From: Thiobacillaceae bacterium
GTDB lineage: Bacteria; Pseudomonadota; Gammaproteobacteria; Burkholderiales; Thiobacillaceae
Assembly (NCBI GenBank): GCA_024643305.1
Contig: JAHENE010000077.1
Coordinates: forward strand, 1-8,646
Direction: 5' to 3'
DNA: 8,646 bases
Part shown: positions 1 to 6,140 of the stretch, piece after piece
Layout: the number at the start of each line of letters is the position of its first letter
How positions within the stretch are numbered: position 1 is the stretch's first letter
The notes under the pieces: model-generated
What the model saw: the letters and a program-made list of their open reading frames with translations, nothing else
Databases searched by the model: none
Told to the model about the DNA's origin: nothing
Position numbers and translations under genes: made by a program

Positions 1-275
1 CAGTCCGGCATGACTACCAGGAAACCCTGGCTGGCGAGTTCGGTGATATGTTTCTGCTCGTTCTCGTCGATGCCGCGTTTGGCATGGATGAACAGCACGG
101 GCGGAAAGGGGCCTTTGCCCCCCGGGGTCGCGATATAGACGGGAACTTCCGTGCCATCCGGGGATTTGATCGTGGTCTGGCTGACGCTGGGGCCATCGGT
201 TGTGGCGGCTGACTTGTCATCTGCCAGGGCAATGCCGGAACCGAATGCCAGCAAAAGAATCCATAGGTGACGCAT
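1..275 (-). CDS. Secreted dienelactone hydrolase / alpha-beta hydrolase family protein, N-terminal part
   Basis: This gene starts at the ATG complementary to 273-275 and runs off the left edge, so only about 91 residues are visible. The first 18 residues (MRHLWILLLAFGSGIALA) are a typical Sec signal peptide with a likely cleavage ALA|DD, which predicts a periplasmic or secreted protein. The mature start has the layout of dienelactone-hydrolase-like alpha/beta hydrolases: a short beta strand pair around SPDGTEVPVYIATPGGKGP, then PFPPVLFIHAKRGID (first core strand and the oxyanion-side His-containing loop), then a helix and ELASQGFLVVMPD (second strand). The catalytic Cys/Ser-Asp-His residues would lie outside the window, so catalytic competence and substrate cannot be judged. 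It diverges from the TonB-family gene across 71 bp that show no convincing promoter. The family call is moderately firm; a general serine esterase is the alternative. Confidence 0.72.
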   Translation of the reverse strand, partial: MRHLWILLLAFGSGIALADDKSAATTDGPSVSQTTIKSPDGTEVPVYIATPGGKGPFPPVLFIHAKRGIDENEQKHITELASQGFLVVMPD

Positions 276-346
276 GGGGTCTGACTCTTGATGTATGTGG
301 GAAAATTGATTCTAGTGCATGCAATCCTTTTCCACCCTGGTAATCA

Positions 347-1048
347 ATGACCAGCCTTTCCCTGCCTGTGGTGCGTCGCCGTTTTCTCTTCATGCTGTGG
401 CTGTCTGCTGCATTGCATGCGTTGTTGATCGGCCTTACCCGGATGCCGCCGCCGGCTGCGGTGACATTGCCGCCGGAACTGGAAGTGCAACTGTCGACCT
501 CCACCCCATCCATCCAGCACCCAGAACCATTGGCAAAGCCCAGGCTTGTGACGCCGCGCCCATCACAACCGGTGCAAGAACCACTGCCCAAACCCCAGGT
601 GGTCGTTCAGCCGACGACACAGCCAGTTGCCGCACCCGATACACCAATCGCACCGGCACCCGTGGCGGCAACGCCAGCCGTTGCGCCCAGCCGTGAAACA
701 CCCGGACCGCAGGTCAGCATTCCGCTGGTGGCGGATACACGTTATTACAGTGCAAAAGAACTGGATGTGCAGCCTTCTGCCCTGCGCAGGCCGGAACCGG
801 TCTACCCGCCCCAGGCCGACGAGCAGGGGGTATCAGGACGTGTGGTGGTCAGGCTGCATCTGGAGGCCGACGGTAGCATCAGCAAAACAGAGCTGGTTTC
901 GGTGACACCCGGTGGGGTTTTCGGTGAGATGTTCAGGAAATCCACGCTGGATTCGCTGAAATCGATCCGCTTTCGTCCGGCCCAGCGCAATGGTCAGCCG
1001 GTGCGGGCGGTGGTGGAAATTCCGGTGGTGTTTGAGCCAGACAAATAG
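347..1048 (+). CDS. TonB-family energy transducer (orphan)
   Basis: A 233-residue inner-membrane-anchored periplasmic protein expected to pass proton-motive-force energy to outer-membrane transporters. Three parts are visible. Residues 10-12 (RRR) are followed by one membrane span at about 13-31, which carries the S-x3-H signature (Ser20, His24) that TonB proteins use to engage ExbB/ExbD. Residues 33-125 are a Pro/Lys/Val-rich linker suited to crossing the periplasm. Residues 147-231 form the TonB C-terminal domain, with the EPVYPPQA start, GVSGRVVVRLHLEADG strand and SIRFRPAQRNGQPVRA ending. Length is close to the family norm (about 240). The ATG at 347 is chosen because it keeps the basic N-terminus ahead of the span; it has no clear Shine-Dalgarno sequence, and Met16 would remove those arginines. 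No exbB, exbD or TonB-dependent receptor is nearby, so the partner is unknown. The stop lies 3 bp from the convergent mltA stop. Confidence 0.88.
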   Translation: MTSLSLPVVRRRFLFMLWLSAALHALLIGLTRMPPPAAVTLPPELEVQLSTSTPSIQHPEPLAKPRLVTPRPSQPVQEPLPKPQVVVQPTTQPVAAPDTPIAPAPVAATPAVAPSRETPGPQVSIPLVADTRYYSAKELDVQPSALRRPEPVYPPQADEQGVSGRVVVRLHLEADGSISKTELVSVTPGGVFGEMFRKSTLDSLKSIRFRPAQRNGQPVRAVVEIPVVFEPDK

Positions 1049-1051
1049 GGG

Positions 1052-2323
1052 CTATTTCGCAGCATTGATGACAGGTTGGGCGGCATAGCCTTTGGGCAGC
1101 AGTACCCACATGCGCCCTTTCTGTTTCATCCTGCCGGCCTGTTCGCCCGCCTCCGAGCCAAATCCCCAGAAAAAATCCGCGCGCACCGCACCGCGGATGG
1201 CGCCACCAGTATCCTGCGCCATCATCAGGCGGTTGAGTGGCTGGGGAGAGTTGGGCCAAGTTGTGGCGAGGAACACCGGCGCACCCAAGGGGATGAACTT
1301 GGAGTCGACTGCAATGGAGCGGCCAGCCGTCAGAGGCACGCCCAGGGCGCCCACAGGTCCTGAAAGGCCGTTGGGCAGTTCCTTGAAGAATACAAAACTC
1401 GGGTTGCTCTGAAGCAATTCGGATAATTTGTCCGGGTTGGCCTGACCCCAGGCCTTGATTCCCTGCATCGAGGCTTCTTCCAGCTTTAACTCGCCGCGCT
1501 CCACCAGCAACTTGCCGATGGAACGGTATGGATGGCCGTTCTGGTCTGCATAGCCGATGCGCATATGCGCACCATCCGGCAACTCGATACGGCCGGACCC
1601 CTGGATTTGCAGGAAGAATAGTTCGACCGGATCCTCTGCCCAGGCAATCGGCTTGCCCTTGAAACCACCGTTGGCATTCTCGATTTCGCTGCGTGTGGGG
1701 TAGGGCACGATCTTGTTCCCCTGCAGCCGCCCGCGCAAACGCAGGCTTTTCAATTCCGGATACACGCTGGAAAGATCCACTGCAATCAAGTCGTCGGGTG
1801 CGGCGTAGATGGGATAACGCGCCTTGCTCGTGCGTGCGCGATCTCCCTTGAGCAAGGGTTCGTAATAGCCGGTGACAGTGCCTTCCAGCGAGTTGTCGGT
1901 ATTGAAAACCTCATGCGGCTGGAAGCGCTGTTCGAAGAAAATGCGGATTGCCGCTTCGTCTGTGCCATTTACGTACTGCGCGTCGTTGCAAACCCCCAGC
2001 CAGGATGGCTGGCTTTTCAGACCGGCGCAGGTTTGCAAAAAGGCCGGCCATGTTTCCAGTAAGCTGTCCTGTTTCCAGGCGACAATGGCGCTCCAGTCCA
2101 CCGGCCGCAATTGAGCCATCGGCACGGGTGGTGGCGGGAGAATCGCGGGCGGTGTTGGTGGGGGAGCGGGTGGCGGCGGCGGGGGAAACGGCGGTGGCGG
2201 CGGAGCGGGTGTCGTGACTGGCGGAGCGGGTGTTGGCTCTGGCTCGGGAGTGGCACAAGCCGCCAACAAAACTGCGGTGAGCAGGCTTGCGTAAAATGAT
2301 CGCTTGATAAGAAAACGTCTCAT
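1052..2323 (-). CDS. mltA: Membrane-bound lytic murein transglycosylase A (lipoprotein)
   Basis: A 423-residue enzyme that cleaves the MurNAc-GlcNAc bond of peptidoglycan, leaving 1,6-anhydro-MurNAc ends. The N-terminus has a lipoprotein signal with lipobox LAAC (Cys23). Residue +2 is Ala rather than Asp, so outer-membrane sorting is expected. Residues 25-68 are an extreme Pro-rich linker, then the MltA domain follows (for example EGTVTGYYEPLLKG at 147-160 and FLQIQGSGRIELPDG at 237-251). The C-terminal 3D domain holds its three aspartates at Asp340 (AVDSKFIPLG), Asp371 (MAQDTGGAIRG) and Asp383 (RADFFWGFG). Asp371 corresponds to the catalytic Asp308 of the E. coli enzyme. The protein is longer than E. 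coli MltA (365) largely because of the linker. The start is fixed by the lipobox distance although the upstream sequence has no purine-rich Shine-Dalgarno. It diverges from the small ORF at 2342 across only 18 bp. Confidence 0.95.
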   Translation of the reverse strand: MRRFLIKRSFYASLLTAVLLAACATPEPEPTPAPPVTTPAPPPPPFPPPPPPAPPPTPPAILPPPPVPMAQLRPVDWSAIVAWKQDSLLETWPAFLQTCAGLKSQPSWLGVCNDAQYVNGTDEAAIRIFFEQRFQPHEVFNTDNSLEGTVTGYYEPLLKGDRARTSKARYPIYAAPDDLIAVDLSSVYPELKSLRLRGRLQGNKIVPYPTRSEIENANGGFKGKPIAWAEDPVELFFLQIQGSGRIELPDGAHMRIGYADQNGHPYRSIGKLLVERGELKLEEASMQGIKAWGQANPDKLSELLQSNPSFVFFKELPNGLSGPVGALGVPLTAGRSIAVDSKFIPLGAPVFLATTWPNSPQPLNRLMMAQDTGGAIRGAVRADFFWGFGSEAGEQAGRMKQKGRMWVLLPKGYAAQPVINAAK

Positions 2324-2328
2324 TGAAT

Positions 2329-2333
2329 AGGAG
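2329..2333 (+). promoter_or_regulatory. Ribosome binding site of the 29-codon ORF
   Basis: AGGAG lies 8 nt before the GTG at 2342, a near-ideal Shine-Dalgarno sequence and spacing. It sits in the 18-bp gap between two divergent start codons, has no use on the minus strand, and is the main reason to believe the tiny ORF downstream is translated. Confidence 0.7.
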
Positions 2334-2341
2334 TATAAACC

Positions 2342-2431
2342 GTGGATGCAGGAAGTCTCTTGTTGTTGCTGGAAGCAGGGGTTGCGCTCGGCCTGTTGAT
2401 TTTTATCGTCTGGTGGACGATGAAAAAATAA
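2342..2431 (+). CDS. Small single-span membrane protein, 29 aa, unrecognised
   Basis: A 29-codon ORF starts at GTG and ends at TAA (2429-2431). The product begins MDAGSLLLLLEAG, continues with a hydrophobic run to IFIVWW, and ends TMKK. Residues 5-25 form one membrane span interrupted by a single acidic residue (Glu11). An acidic N-terminus and a Lys-Lys C-terminus predict N-outside, C-inside topology by the positive-inside rule. Support comes from the AGGAG at 2329-2333, the exact fit between two real genes, and a hydrophobic amphipathic composition unlikely by chance. It diverges from mltA, so its promoter would have to lie inside the mltA 5' end; I found no convincing one. I do not recognise the family. 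Small bioenergetic-complex subunits and peptidoglycan-related regulators are possible classes, but nothing here supports either. A chance ORF behind a chance Shine-Dalgarno cannot be excluded. Confidence 0.6.
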   Translation: MDAGSLLLLLEAGVALGLLIFIVWWTMKK

Positions 2432-2593
2432 TCAAGCGCTACTGCGGGTCGATGCTGCTGTGTTGGCAACCGTTTCAGGATGCTCATTTACGCAAAAGCA
2501 CACTCCGCGTTCTCGCCAGTCTCTGCCTTGCCTGATCACCCCTTGCCGTGCTCTCGTGAGTAGCAGAAATTGCAAAATTGTTGCTTGATGCGC

Positions 2594-2977
2594 TCAATGC
2601 AGTACCCGCGGCATGGATAGGGTGAATTCCGGGATGTCGGCGTCGAACTTCTGTCCGTCTTCCGACACCATCTGATAGCTGCCGCGCATGGTGCCCACTG
2701 GTGTGCCAAGTGAAGTGCCGCTGGTGTATTCAAAACTCTCGCCGGGGCGCAGAAAAGGTTGCTCGCCTACCACGCCCAGGCCGCGCACTTCCTGAACCTC
2801 ATTTTCGGCATCCGTAATCACCCAATGGCGAGAGATCAATTGCGCTGACTCGGTACCCTCGTTGGCGATGGTGATGGTGTAGGCAAATATATAACGATCT
2901 GCGCCCGGATCGCTTTGCTCGGGGATGTACGTTGTACGTACGGTCACCTGAATATCGTATTTCTTGCTTTCGGCCAT
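2594..2977 (-). CDS. apaG: ApaG family protein
   Basis: A 127-residue single-domain protein of the ApaG/DUF525 family, an immunoglobulin-like beta fold of about 125 residues whose mutants in enterobacteria affect Co2+/Mg2+ handling; its biochemical role is not settled. The typical strand motifs are present: YDIQVTVRTTYIPEQSDP near the N-terminus, RYIFAYTITIANEG, AQLISRHWVITDAENEVQEVRGLGVVGEQPFLRPGE in the middle split by a short loop, and YTSGTSLGTPVGTMRGSYQMV followed by the acidic DADIPEFTLS end. The start MAESKKYDI at 2977 is preferred over an in-frame ATG 15 bp upstream (2992) because AGGGA lies 5 nt before it, whereas the upstream ATG has no properly spaced ribosome binding site. It diverges from rpe. 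The apaG-rpe neighbourhood is familiar in betaproteobacteria. Confidence 0.95.
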   Translation of the reverse strand: MAESKKYDIQVTVRTTYIPEQSDPGADRYIFAYTITIANEGTESAQLISRHWVITDAENEVQEVRGLGVVGEQPFLRPGESFEYTSGTSLGTPVGTMRGSYQMVSEDGQKFDADIPEFTLSMPRVLH

Positions 2978-3097
2978 ATAAATCCCTGACATCCCAAGTT
3001 TCGGATGGAAGCTGTCATTGTATCCAAAGCCCGGCGCTGGGAAAGCATCAACTGGGTTAAAATGCGCGTTTTAAGAAAACTGTTACCGGAGCACCCC
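2978..3097. promoter_or_regulatory. Divergent apaG / rpe promoter region
   Basis: These 120 bp separate two divergent starts and must hold both promoters unless they lie further inside a gene. On the minus strand a TACAAT (complement of 3017-3022) is a one-mismatch -10 hexamer about 40 nt before apaG. On the plus strand a TAAAAT at 3058-3063 is a one-mismatch -10 hexamer about 35 nt before rpe. Neither has a good -35 box at 16-18 bp, so both are tentative. A short palindrome GTTTTaagAAAAC occupies 3068-3080, just before the rpe ribosome binding site GGAG (3088-3091). Confidence 0.3.
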
Positions 3098-3781
3098 ATG
3101 GCTTACCGTATCGCCCCCTCCATTCTGTCGGCCAACTTCGCCAAGCTGGGCGAAGAGGTCGACAACGTCCTCGCCGCCGGCGCCGACATTGTTCACTTCG
3201 ACGTGATGGATAACCATTATGTTCCCAACCTCACCATCGGACCGCTGGTGTGCGAGGCCCTGCGCAAGCATGGTGTTACCGCGCCCATCGACGTGCACCT
3301 GATGGTGAAGCCTGTGGATCGCATCATTCCCGATTTTGCCAAGGCGGGTGCAACCTACATCACCTTTCATCCGGAAGCTTCCGAGCACATCGACCGCACC
3401 ATCGGTCTGATCCGCGAAAACGGCTGCAAGCCCGGCCTGGTGTTCAACCCCGCCACCCCACTGGACGTGCTGGAATACACCCTGGACAAGATTGACATGG
3501 TGCTCCTGATGTCGGTGAACCCCGGCTTCGGCGGCCAGAAATTTATTCCCTACGTGCTCGACAAGGCGCGTGCCGTGCGCAAGATGATCGACGACCGCGG
3601 TCTCAACGTGAACATCGAGATAGACGGCGGCGTCGGCCCCGCCAACATCGCCGAAGTGGCGCGTGCCGGCGTCGATACCTTCGTGGCCGGCTCGGCCGTG
3701 TTCGGTGCTGCCAAGGACACCGACCCCCAGCGCTACAACAGCGTGATCGCCGCCATGCGCGCCGAGTTGGCCAAGGTCTGA
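3098..3781 (+). CDS. rpe: Ribulose-phosphate 3-epimerase
   Basis: A 227-residue TIM-barrel enzyme that interconverts D-ribulose 5-phosphate and D-xylulose 5-phosphate in the pentose phosphate and Calvin cycles. E. coli Rpe is 225 residues. Visible motifs are APSILSANF (Ser8), the metal-binding [12 protein letters not shown] (His33, Asp35), DVHLMV (His67), the phosphate-side loop [11 protein letters not shown] (141-151), and EIDGGVG with Asp176. Asp35 and Asp176 are the paired acid-base residues of the family. The reading frame is open 31 codons further upstream to 3005. The ATG at 3098 is chosen because GGAG lies 6 nt before it and the protein then starts at the conserved MAYRIAPS. It is the first gene of a co-directional rpe-gph-trpE cluster. 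In a possible autotroph it would serve RuBP regeneration, while Gph clears RuBisCO-derived 2-phosphoglycolate. Confidence 0.97.
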   Translation: MAYRIAPSILSANFAKLGEEVDNVLAAGADIVHFDVMDNHYVPNLTIGPLVCEALRKHGVTAPIDVHLMVKPVDRIIPDFAKAGATYITFHPEASEHIDRTIGLIRENGCKPGLVFNPATPLDVLEYTLDKIDMVLLMSVNPGFGGQKFIPYVLDKARAVRKMIDDRGLNVNIEIDGGVGPANIAEVARAGVDTFVAGSAVFGAAKDTDPQRYNSVIAAMRAELAKV

Positions 3782-3794
3782 ACGATTAACTGCT

Positions 3795-3851
3795 GAGTTC
3801 GCGGAGTTCGCAGAGTTTTAAAGTGGTTTACTCCGCGTATTCTGCGACCTC
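3795..3851. repeat. Head-to-head inverted repeat in the rpe-gph gap
   Basis: Arms at 3795-3815 and 3831-3851 (21 nt each) flank a 15-nt loop. As RNA they give 16 Watson-Crick pairs, two G-U pairs and three mismatches. Each arm is built of the same degenerate unit (CGCGGAG, CGCAGAG on one arm; CTCCGCG, TCTGCGA, CCTCTG on the other), so this looks like two copies of a short CGCAGAG-type repeat facing each other. From memory such repeats are scattered between genes in several proteobacterial genomes. No U-run follows, so it is not a standard terminator. It occupies most of the 86-bp gap and ends 16 nt before the gph ATG. Confidence 0.65.
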
Positions 3852-3867
3852 TGTGGTAAATGAAAAA

Positions 3868-4551
3868 ATGAATTTTCCGATCACAATCAAAGCCGTCGTC
3901 ATCGACCTCGATGGCACCCTGCTGCACACAGCGCCAGATCTGGCCCACGCGGCCGAACTGATGATGGCGGAGCTTGGCAAGCCCTGCCCTTCGCTTGAAA
4001 CCATCCAGACCTACATCGGCAACGGTGTGTCGCGCCTTGTCAAACGCGTGCTCACCGGCGAGATGGATGCTGAGCCGGATGCAGAACTCTTTGAGCGTGC
4101 GCTGCCCATTTACCAGAAGCATTACGGCGAGCACGTGTCCCTGCATTCGCGCCCTTTCCCCGGCGTGGTGGAGGGGCTGGAGGCATTCAAAAAAATGGGA
4201 CTGCATGTTGCCTGCATCACCAACAAGGCCGAGCAGTTCACCGTGCCACTGCTGAAAGACACCGGCTTGTTCGATTATTTTGAGCTGATTCTTTCAGGCG
4301 ACACCCTGCCAAAACGCAAGCCTGATCCGCTGCCGCTGCTGCATGCCTGTGAAAAATTCGGGATCAAGCCGGGTGAACTGTTGTTGATCGGCGATTCGTT
4401 GAACGACACCCAGGCGGCCCGTGCCGCCGGCTGCGCGGTGTTCTGCGTGCCCTATGGTTACAACCGCGGCCGTTCGGTGACGGAACTCGATCTCGATGCA
4501 GTCGTGCAGTCGTTGGCCGAGGCTGGAAAACTCATCAAGAAGGCGGCCTGA
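3868..4551 (+). CDS. gph: Phosphoglycolate phosphatase (HAD family)
   Basis: A 227-residue haloacid-dehalogenase-type phosphatase expected to dephosphorylate 2-phosphoglycolate to glycolate. All four HAD motifs are visible: motif I IDLDGTL with nucleophile Asp13 and Asp15, motif II Thr118 in CITNK, motif III Lys151 in KRKPDP, and motif IV LIGDSLND with Asp176 and Asp180. Residues 22-95 between motifs I and II are the helical cap. Family members are about 220-250 residues. The ATG at 3868 is chosen because MNFPITIKAVVIDLDGT puts motif I at the usual distance from the N-terminus. A GTG at 3823 is also in frame, but its extra 15 residues would be encoded by the intergenic repeat. The chosen start has a poor Shine-Dalgarno, so coupling to rpe translation is possible. 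The rpe-gph-trpE order is common in betaproteobacteria. Other small HAD phosphatases cannot be excluded from sequence alone. Confidence 0.93.
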   Translation: MNFPITIKAVVIDLDGTLLHTAPDLAHAAELMMAELGKPCPSLETIQTYIGNGVSRLVKRVLTGEMDAEPDAELFERALPIYQKHYGEHVSLHSRPFPGVVEGLEAFKKMGLHVACITNKAEQFTVPLLKDTGLFDYFELILSGDTLPKRKPDPLPLLHACEKFGIKPGELLLIGDSLNDTQAARAAGCAVFCVPYGYNRGRSVTELDLDAVVQSLAEAGKLIKKAA

Positions 4552-4564
4552 CCATGCCGGGCTT

Positions 4565-4635
4565 CGTGAAAAATTTTCGATGGTGGAAGTGAACGCCTTA
4601 AACGAGGGTTCACTTTGCACTTTCAACTTTTCACG
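4565..4635. repeat. Nested inverted repeats in the gph-trpE gap
   Basis: An outer pair CGTGAAAA (4565-4572) and TTTTCACG (4628-4635) encloses an inner perfect pair AAGTGAAC (4587-4594) and GTTCACTT (4608-4615) with a 13-nt loop. Both are 8-bp perfect arms on nearly one axis, filling most of the 92-bp gap and ending 8 nt before the trpE ATG. No U-run follows, so termination is not implied. There is no Trp-rich leader peptide, so this is not a classical trp attenuator. Confidence 0.55.
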
Positions 4636-4643
4636 GACCGACC

Positions 4644-6092
4644 ATGACTGAAATTGAATTCAACGATCTTGCCCGACAGGGCTACAACCGCATTCCGCTT
4701 ACGCAGGAATTGCCGGCTGATCTCGACACACCGCTGGCGCTTTATCTCAAGCTTGCCAACGCGCCCTACACTTATCTGCTGGAATCTGTGCAGGGCGGTG
4801 AACGCTTCGGCCGCTATTCCATCATCGGCTTGCCCGCCCGCACGCTGATCCGCGTGCGTCGGCATACCCTGACCGTCGAGCAGGGCGGCGAAGTGGTGGA
4901 AGAACTTGAAACTGCCGATCCGCTGGCCTTCATCGAACAATACCTCGCCCGCTTCAAGGCGGCGCCATTGAGTGGCGGGCCGCGTTTTGCCGGTGGGTTG
5001 GCTGGCTATTTCGGCTACGACACCATCCGCTACATCGAAAAACGTTTGGCGCAAACCCACAAACCGGATGAACTGCACACGCCGGACATCCTGCTCATGC
5101 TGACGGATGAGCTGGCCGTGGTGGACAATCTTTCCGGCCGGCTGACGCTTATTGTGTATGCAGACCCCATGCAGCCCGGCGCATACGAGTCGGCTCTGAA
5201 TCGGCTGAATGAATATCACAAGCGCCTGCAATCCCCGCTGACACCGCCCAAAGCCGAGTCTGTTGCACAGGCCGAGGCAGTTTCCGAATTCGGTGAAGAA
5301 TCCTTCAAAGCGGCTGTGCTGCGTGCCAAGCAGTACATCACCGATGGCGACATCATGCAGGTGGTGTTAAGCCAGCGCATGCGCCGGCCATTTGCCGCCA
5401 GTCCGCTGACGCTGTATCGCGCCCTGCGCTCGCTCAACCCATCGCCCTATATGTTCTATTACGACATGGGCGATCATCATGTGGTTGGTTCCTCGCCCGA
5501 AATCCTGGTACGGCGCGAAGGCGAGATGGTTACCGTGCGTCCTATTGCTGGCACGCGTCCGCGTGGGCACGACCGCGAACATGACCTGGCGCTGGAAAAG
5601 GAACTGCTCGACGACCCCAAGGAATGCGCCGAACACCTGCAACTGCTCGACCTTGGCCGCAACGATCTTGGCCGTGTGGCGCAAACCGGTTCGGTAACAG
5701 TTACTGAAAACATGAGCATCGAACGCTACTCGCATGTCATGCACATCGTTTCCAATGTCGAGGGCAAGCTCAAACCCGATCTGAGTTCCATGGACGTGCT
5801 GCGCGCTACCTTCCCGGCCGGTACCGTGTCAGGCGCACCCAAAGTACGGGCAATGGAAATCATCGACGAACTGGAGCCCACCAAGCGCGGCATCTACGCC
5901 GGGGCGGTAGGCTATCTGGGCTACAACGGCGACATGGATCTGGCCATCGCGATCCGTACCGCGGTCGTCAAGGATGGCACGTTGTACGTGCAGGCCGGGG
6001 CCGGTATCGTGGCGGATTCCGTACCGGAAAACGAATGGACGGAAACCCAGAACAAGGCTCGTGCCGTGGTTCGCGCGGCGGAACTGTCCTGA
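4644..6092 (+). CDS. trpE: Anthranilate synthase component I
   Basis: A 482-residue chorismate-binding enzyme that forms anthranilate from chorismate and ammonia or glutamine-derived ammonia, the first committed step of tryptophan synthesis. The N-terminal domain has LLES (45-48), the tryptophan feedback site, followed by RFGRYSIIG. The catalytic domain shows [11 protein letters not shown] (235-245), SSPEILVR (283-290), [10 protein letters not shown] (299-308), [11 protein letters not shown] (335-345), [11 protein letters not shown] (390-400) and [15 protein letters not shown] (451-465), all expected for an active enzyme. No glutamine amidotransferase domain is fused, so it needs a separate TrpG, which does not follow it here. 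One oddity is Cys327 in DDPKECAEH, where an arginine (KERAEH) is usual. The ATG at 4644 has only a weak GGA about 7 nt upstream. PabB is excluded by the LLES region and overall match. Feedback inhibition by tryptophan is expected from LLES. Confidence 0.96.
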   Translation: MTEIEFNDLARQGYNRIPLTQELPADLDTPLALYLKLANAPYTYLLESVQGGERFGRYSIIGLPARTLIRVRRHTLTVEQGGEVVEELETADPLAFIEQYLARFKAAPLSGGPRFAGGLAGYFGYDTIRYIEKRLAQTHKPDELHTPDILLMLTDELAVVDNLSGRLTLIVYADPMQPGAYESALNRLNEYHKRLQSPLTPPKAESVAQAEAVSEFGEESFKAAVLRAKQYITDGDIMQVVLSQRMRRPFAASPLTLYRALRSLNPSPYMFYYDMGDHHVVGSSPEILVRREGEMVTVRPIAGTRPRGHDREHDLALEKELLDDPKECAEHLQLLDLGRNDLGRVAQTGSVTVTENMSIERYSHVMHIVSNVEGKLKPDLSSMDVLRATFPAGTVSGAPKVRAMEIIDELEPTKRGIYAGAVGYLGYNGDMDLAIAIRTAVVKDGTLYVQAGAGIVADSVPENEWTETQNKARAVVRAAELS

Positions 6093-6099
6093 GAAACGG

Positions 6100-6119
6100 C
6101 TGACTCGGCTATCAGTCAG
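6100..6119. terminator. Weak stem-loop between convergent trpE and fisR
   Basis: CTGACT (6100-6105) and AGTCAG (6114-6119) form a perfect 6-bp stem with an 8-nt loop in the 48-bp gap between two convergent stops. No T-run follows on either strand, so at best this is a weak or Rho-assisted bidirectional end point. Confidence 0.22.
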
Positions 6120-6140
6120 ACGCGGCTGATATTTGACGGG

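Noticed and set aside
217..591. A 124-codon minus-strand frame spanning the hydrolase start and tonB-like gene
   Set aside because: The hydrolase signal peptide is in another frame and the rest is antisense to the TonB-family protein; low-complexity Gly/Ser translation.
2452..2535. A 28-codon ATG ORF downstream of the small membrane peptide gene
   Set aside because: No Shine-Dalgarno sequence, mixed composition and nothing recognisable; the 162 bp between 2432 and 2593 otherwise show no clear feature.
3005..3097. An N-terminal extension of Rpe by 31 residues
   Set aside because: The extension runs through the divergent promoter region and lacks family similarity; GGAG precedes the ATG at 3098.
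3795..3851. A CRISPR array or Rho-independent terminator in the rpe-gph gap
   Set aside because: Only two degenerate arms in inverted orientation, no unique spacers, and no U-run after the stem.
3733..4206. A 157-codon minus-strand frame across the rpe end and gph
   Set aside because: It overlaps two well-supported genes and the intergenic repeat; no motif or ribosome binding site.
4552..4643. A trp leader peptide and attenuator before trpE
   Set aside because: No short ORF with tandem Trp codons, and no stem followed by a U-run.
4623..5231. A 202-codon minus-strand frame opposite the start of trpE
   Set aside because: Antisense to conserved TrpE residues including the LLES region, with no recognisable motif.
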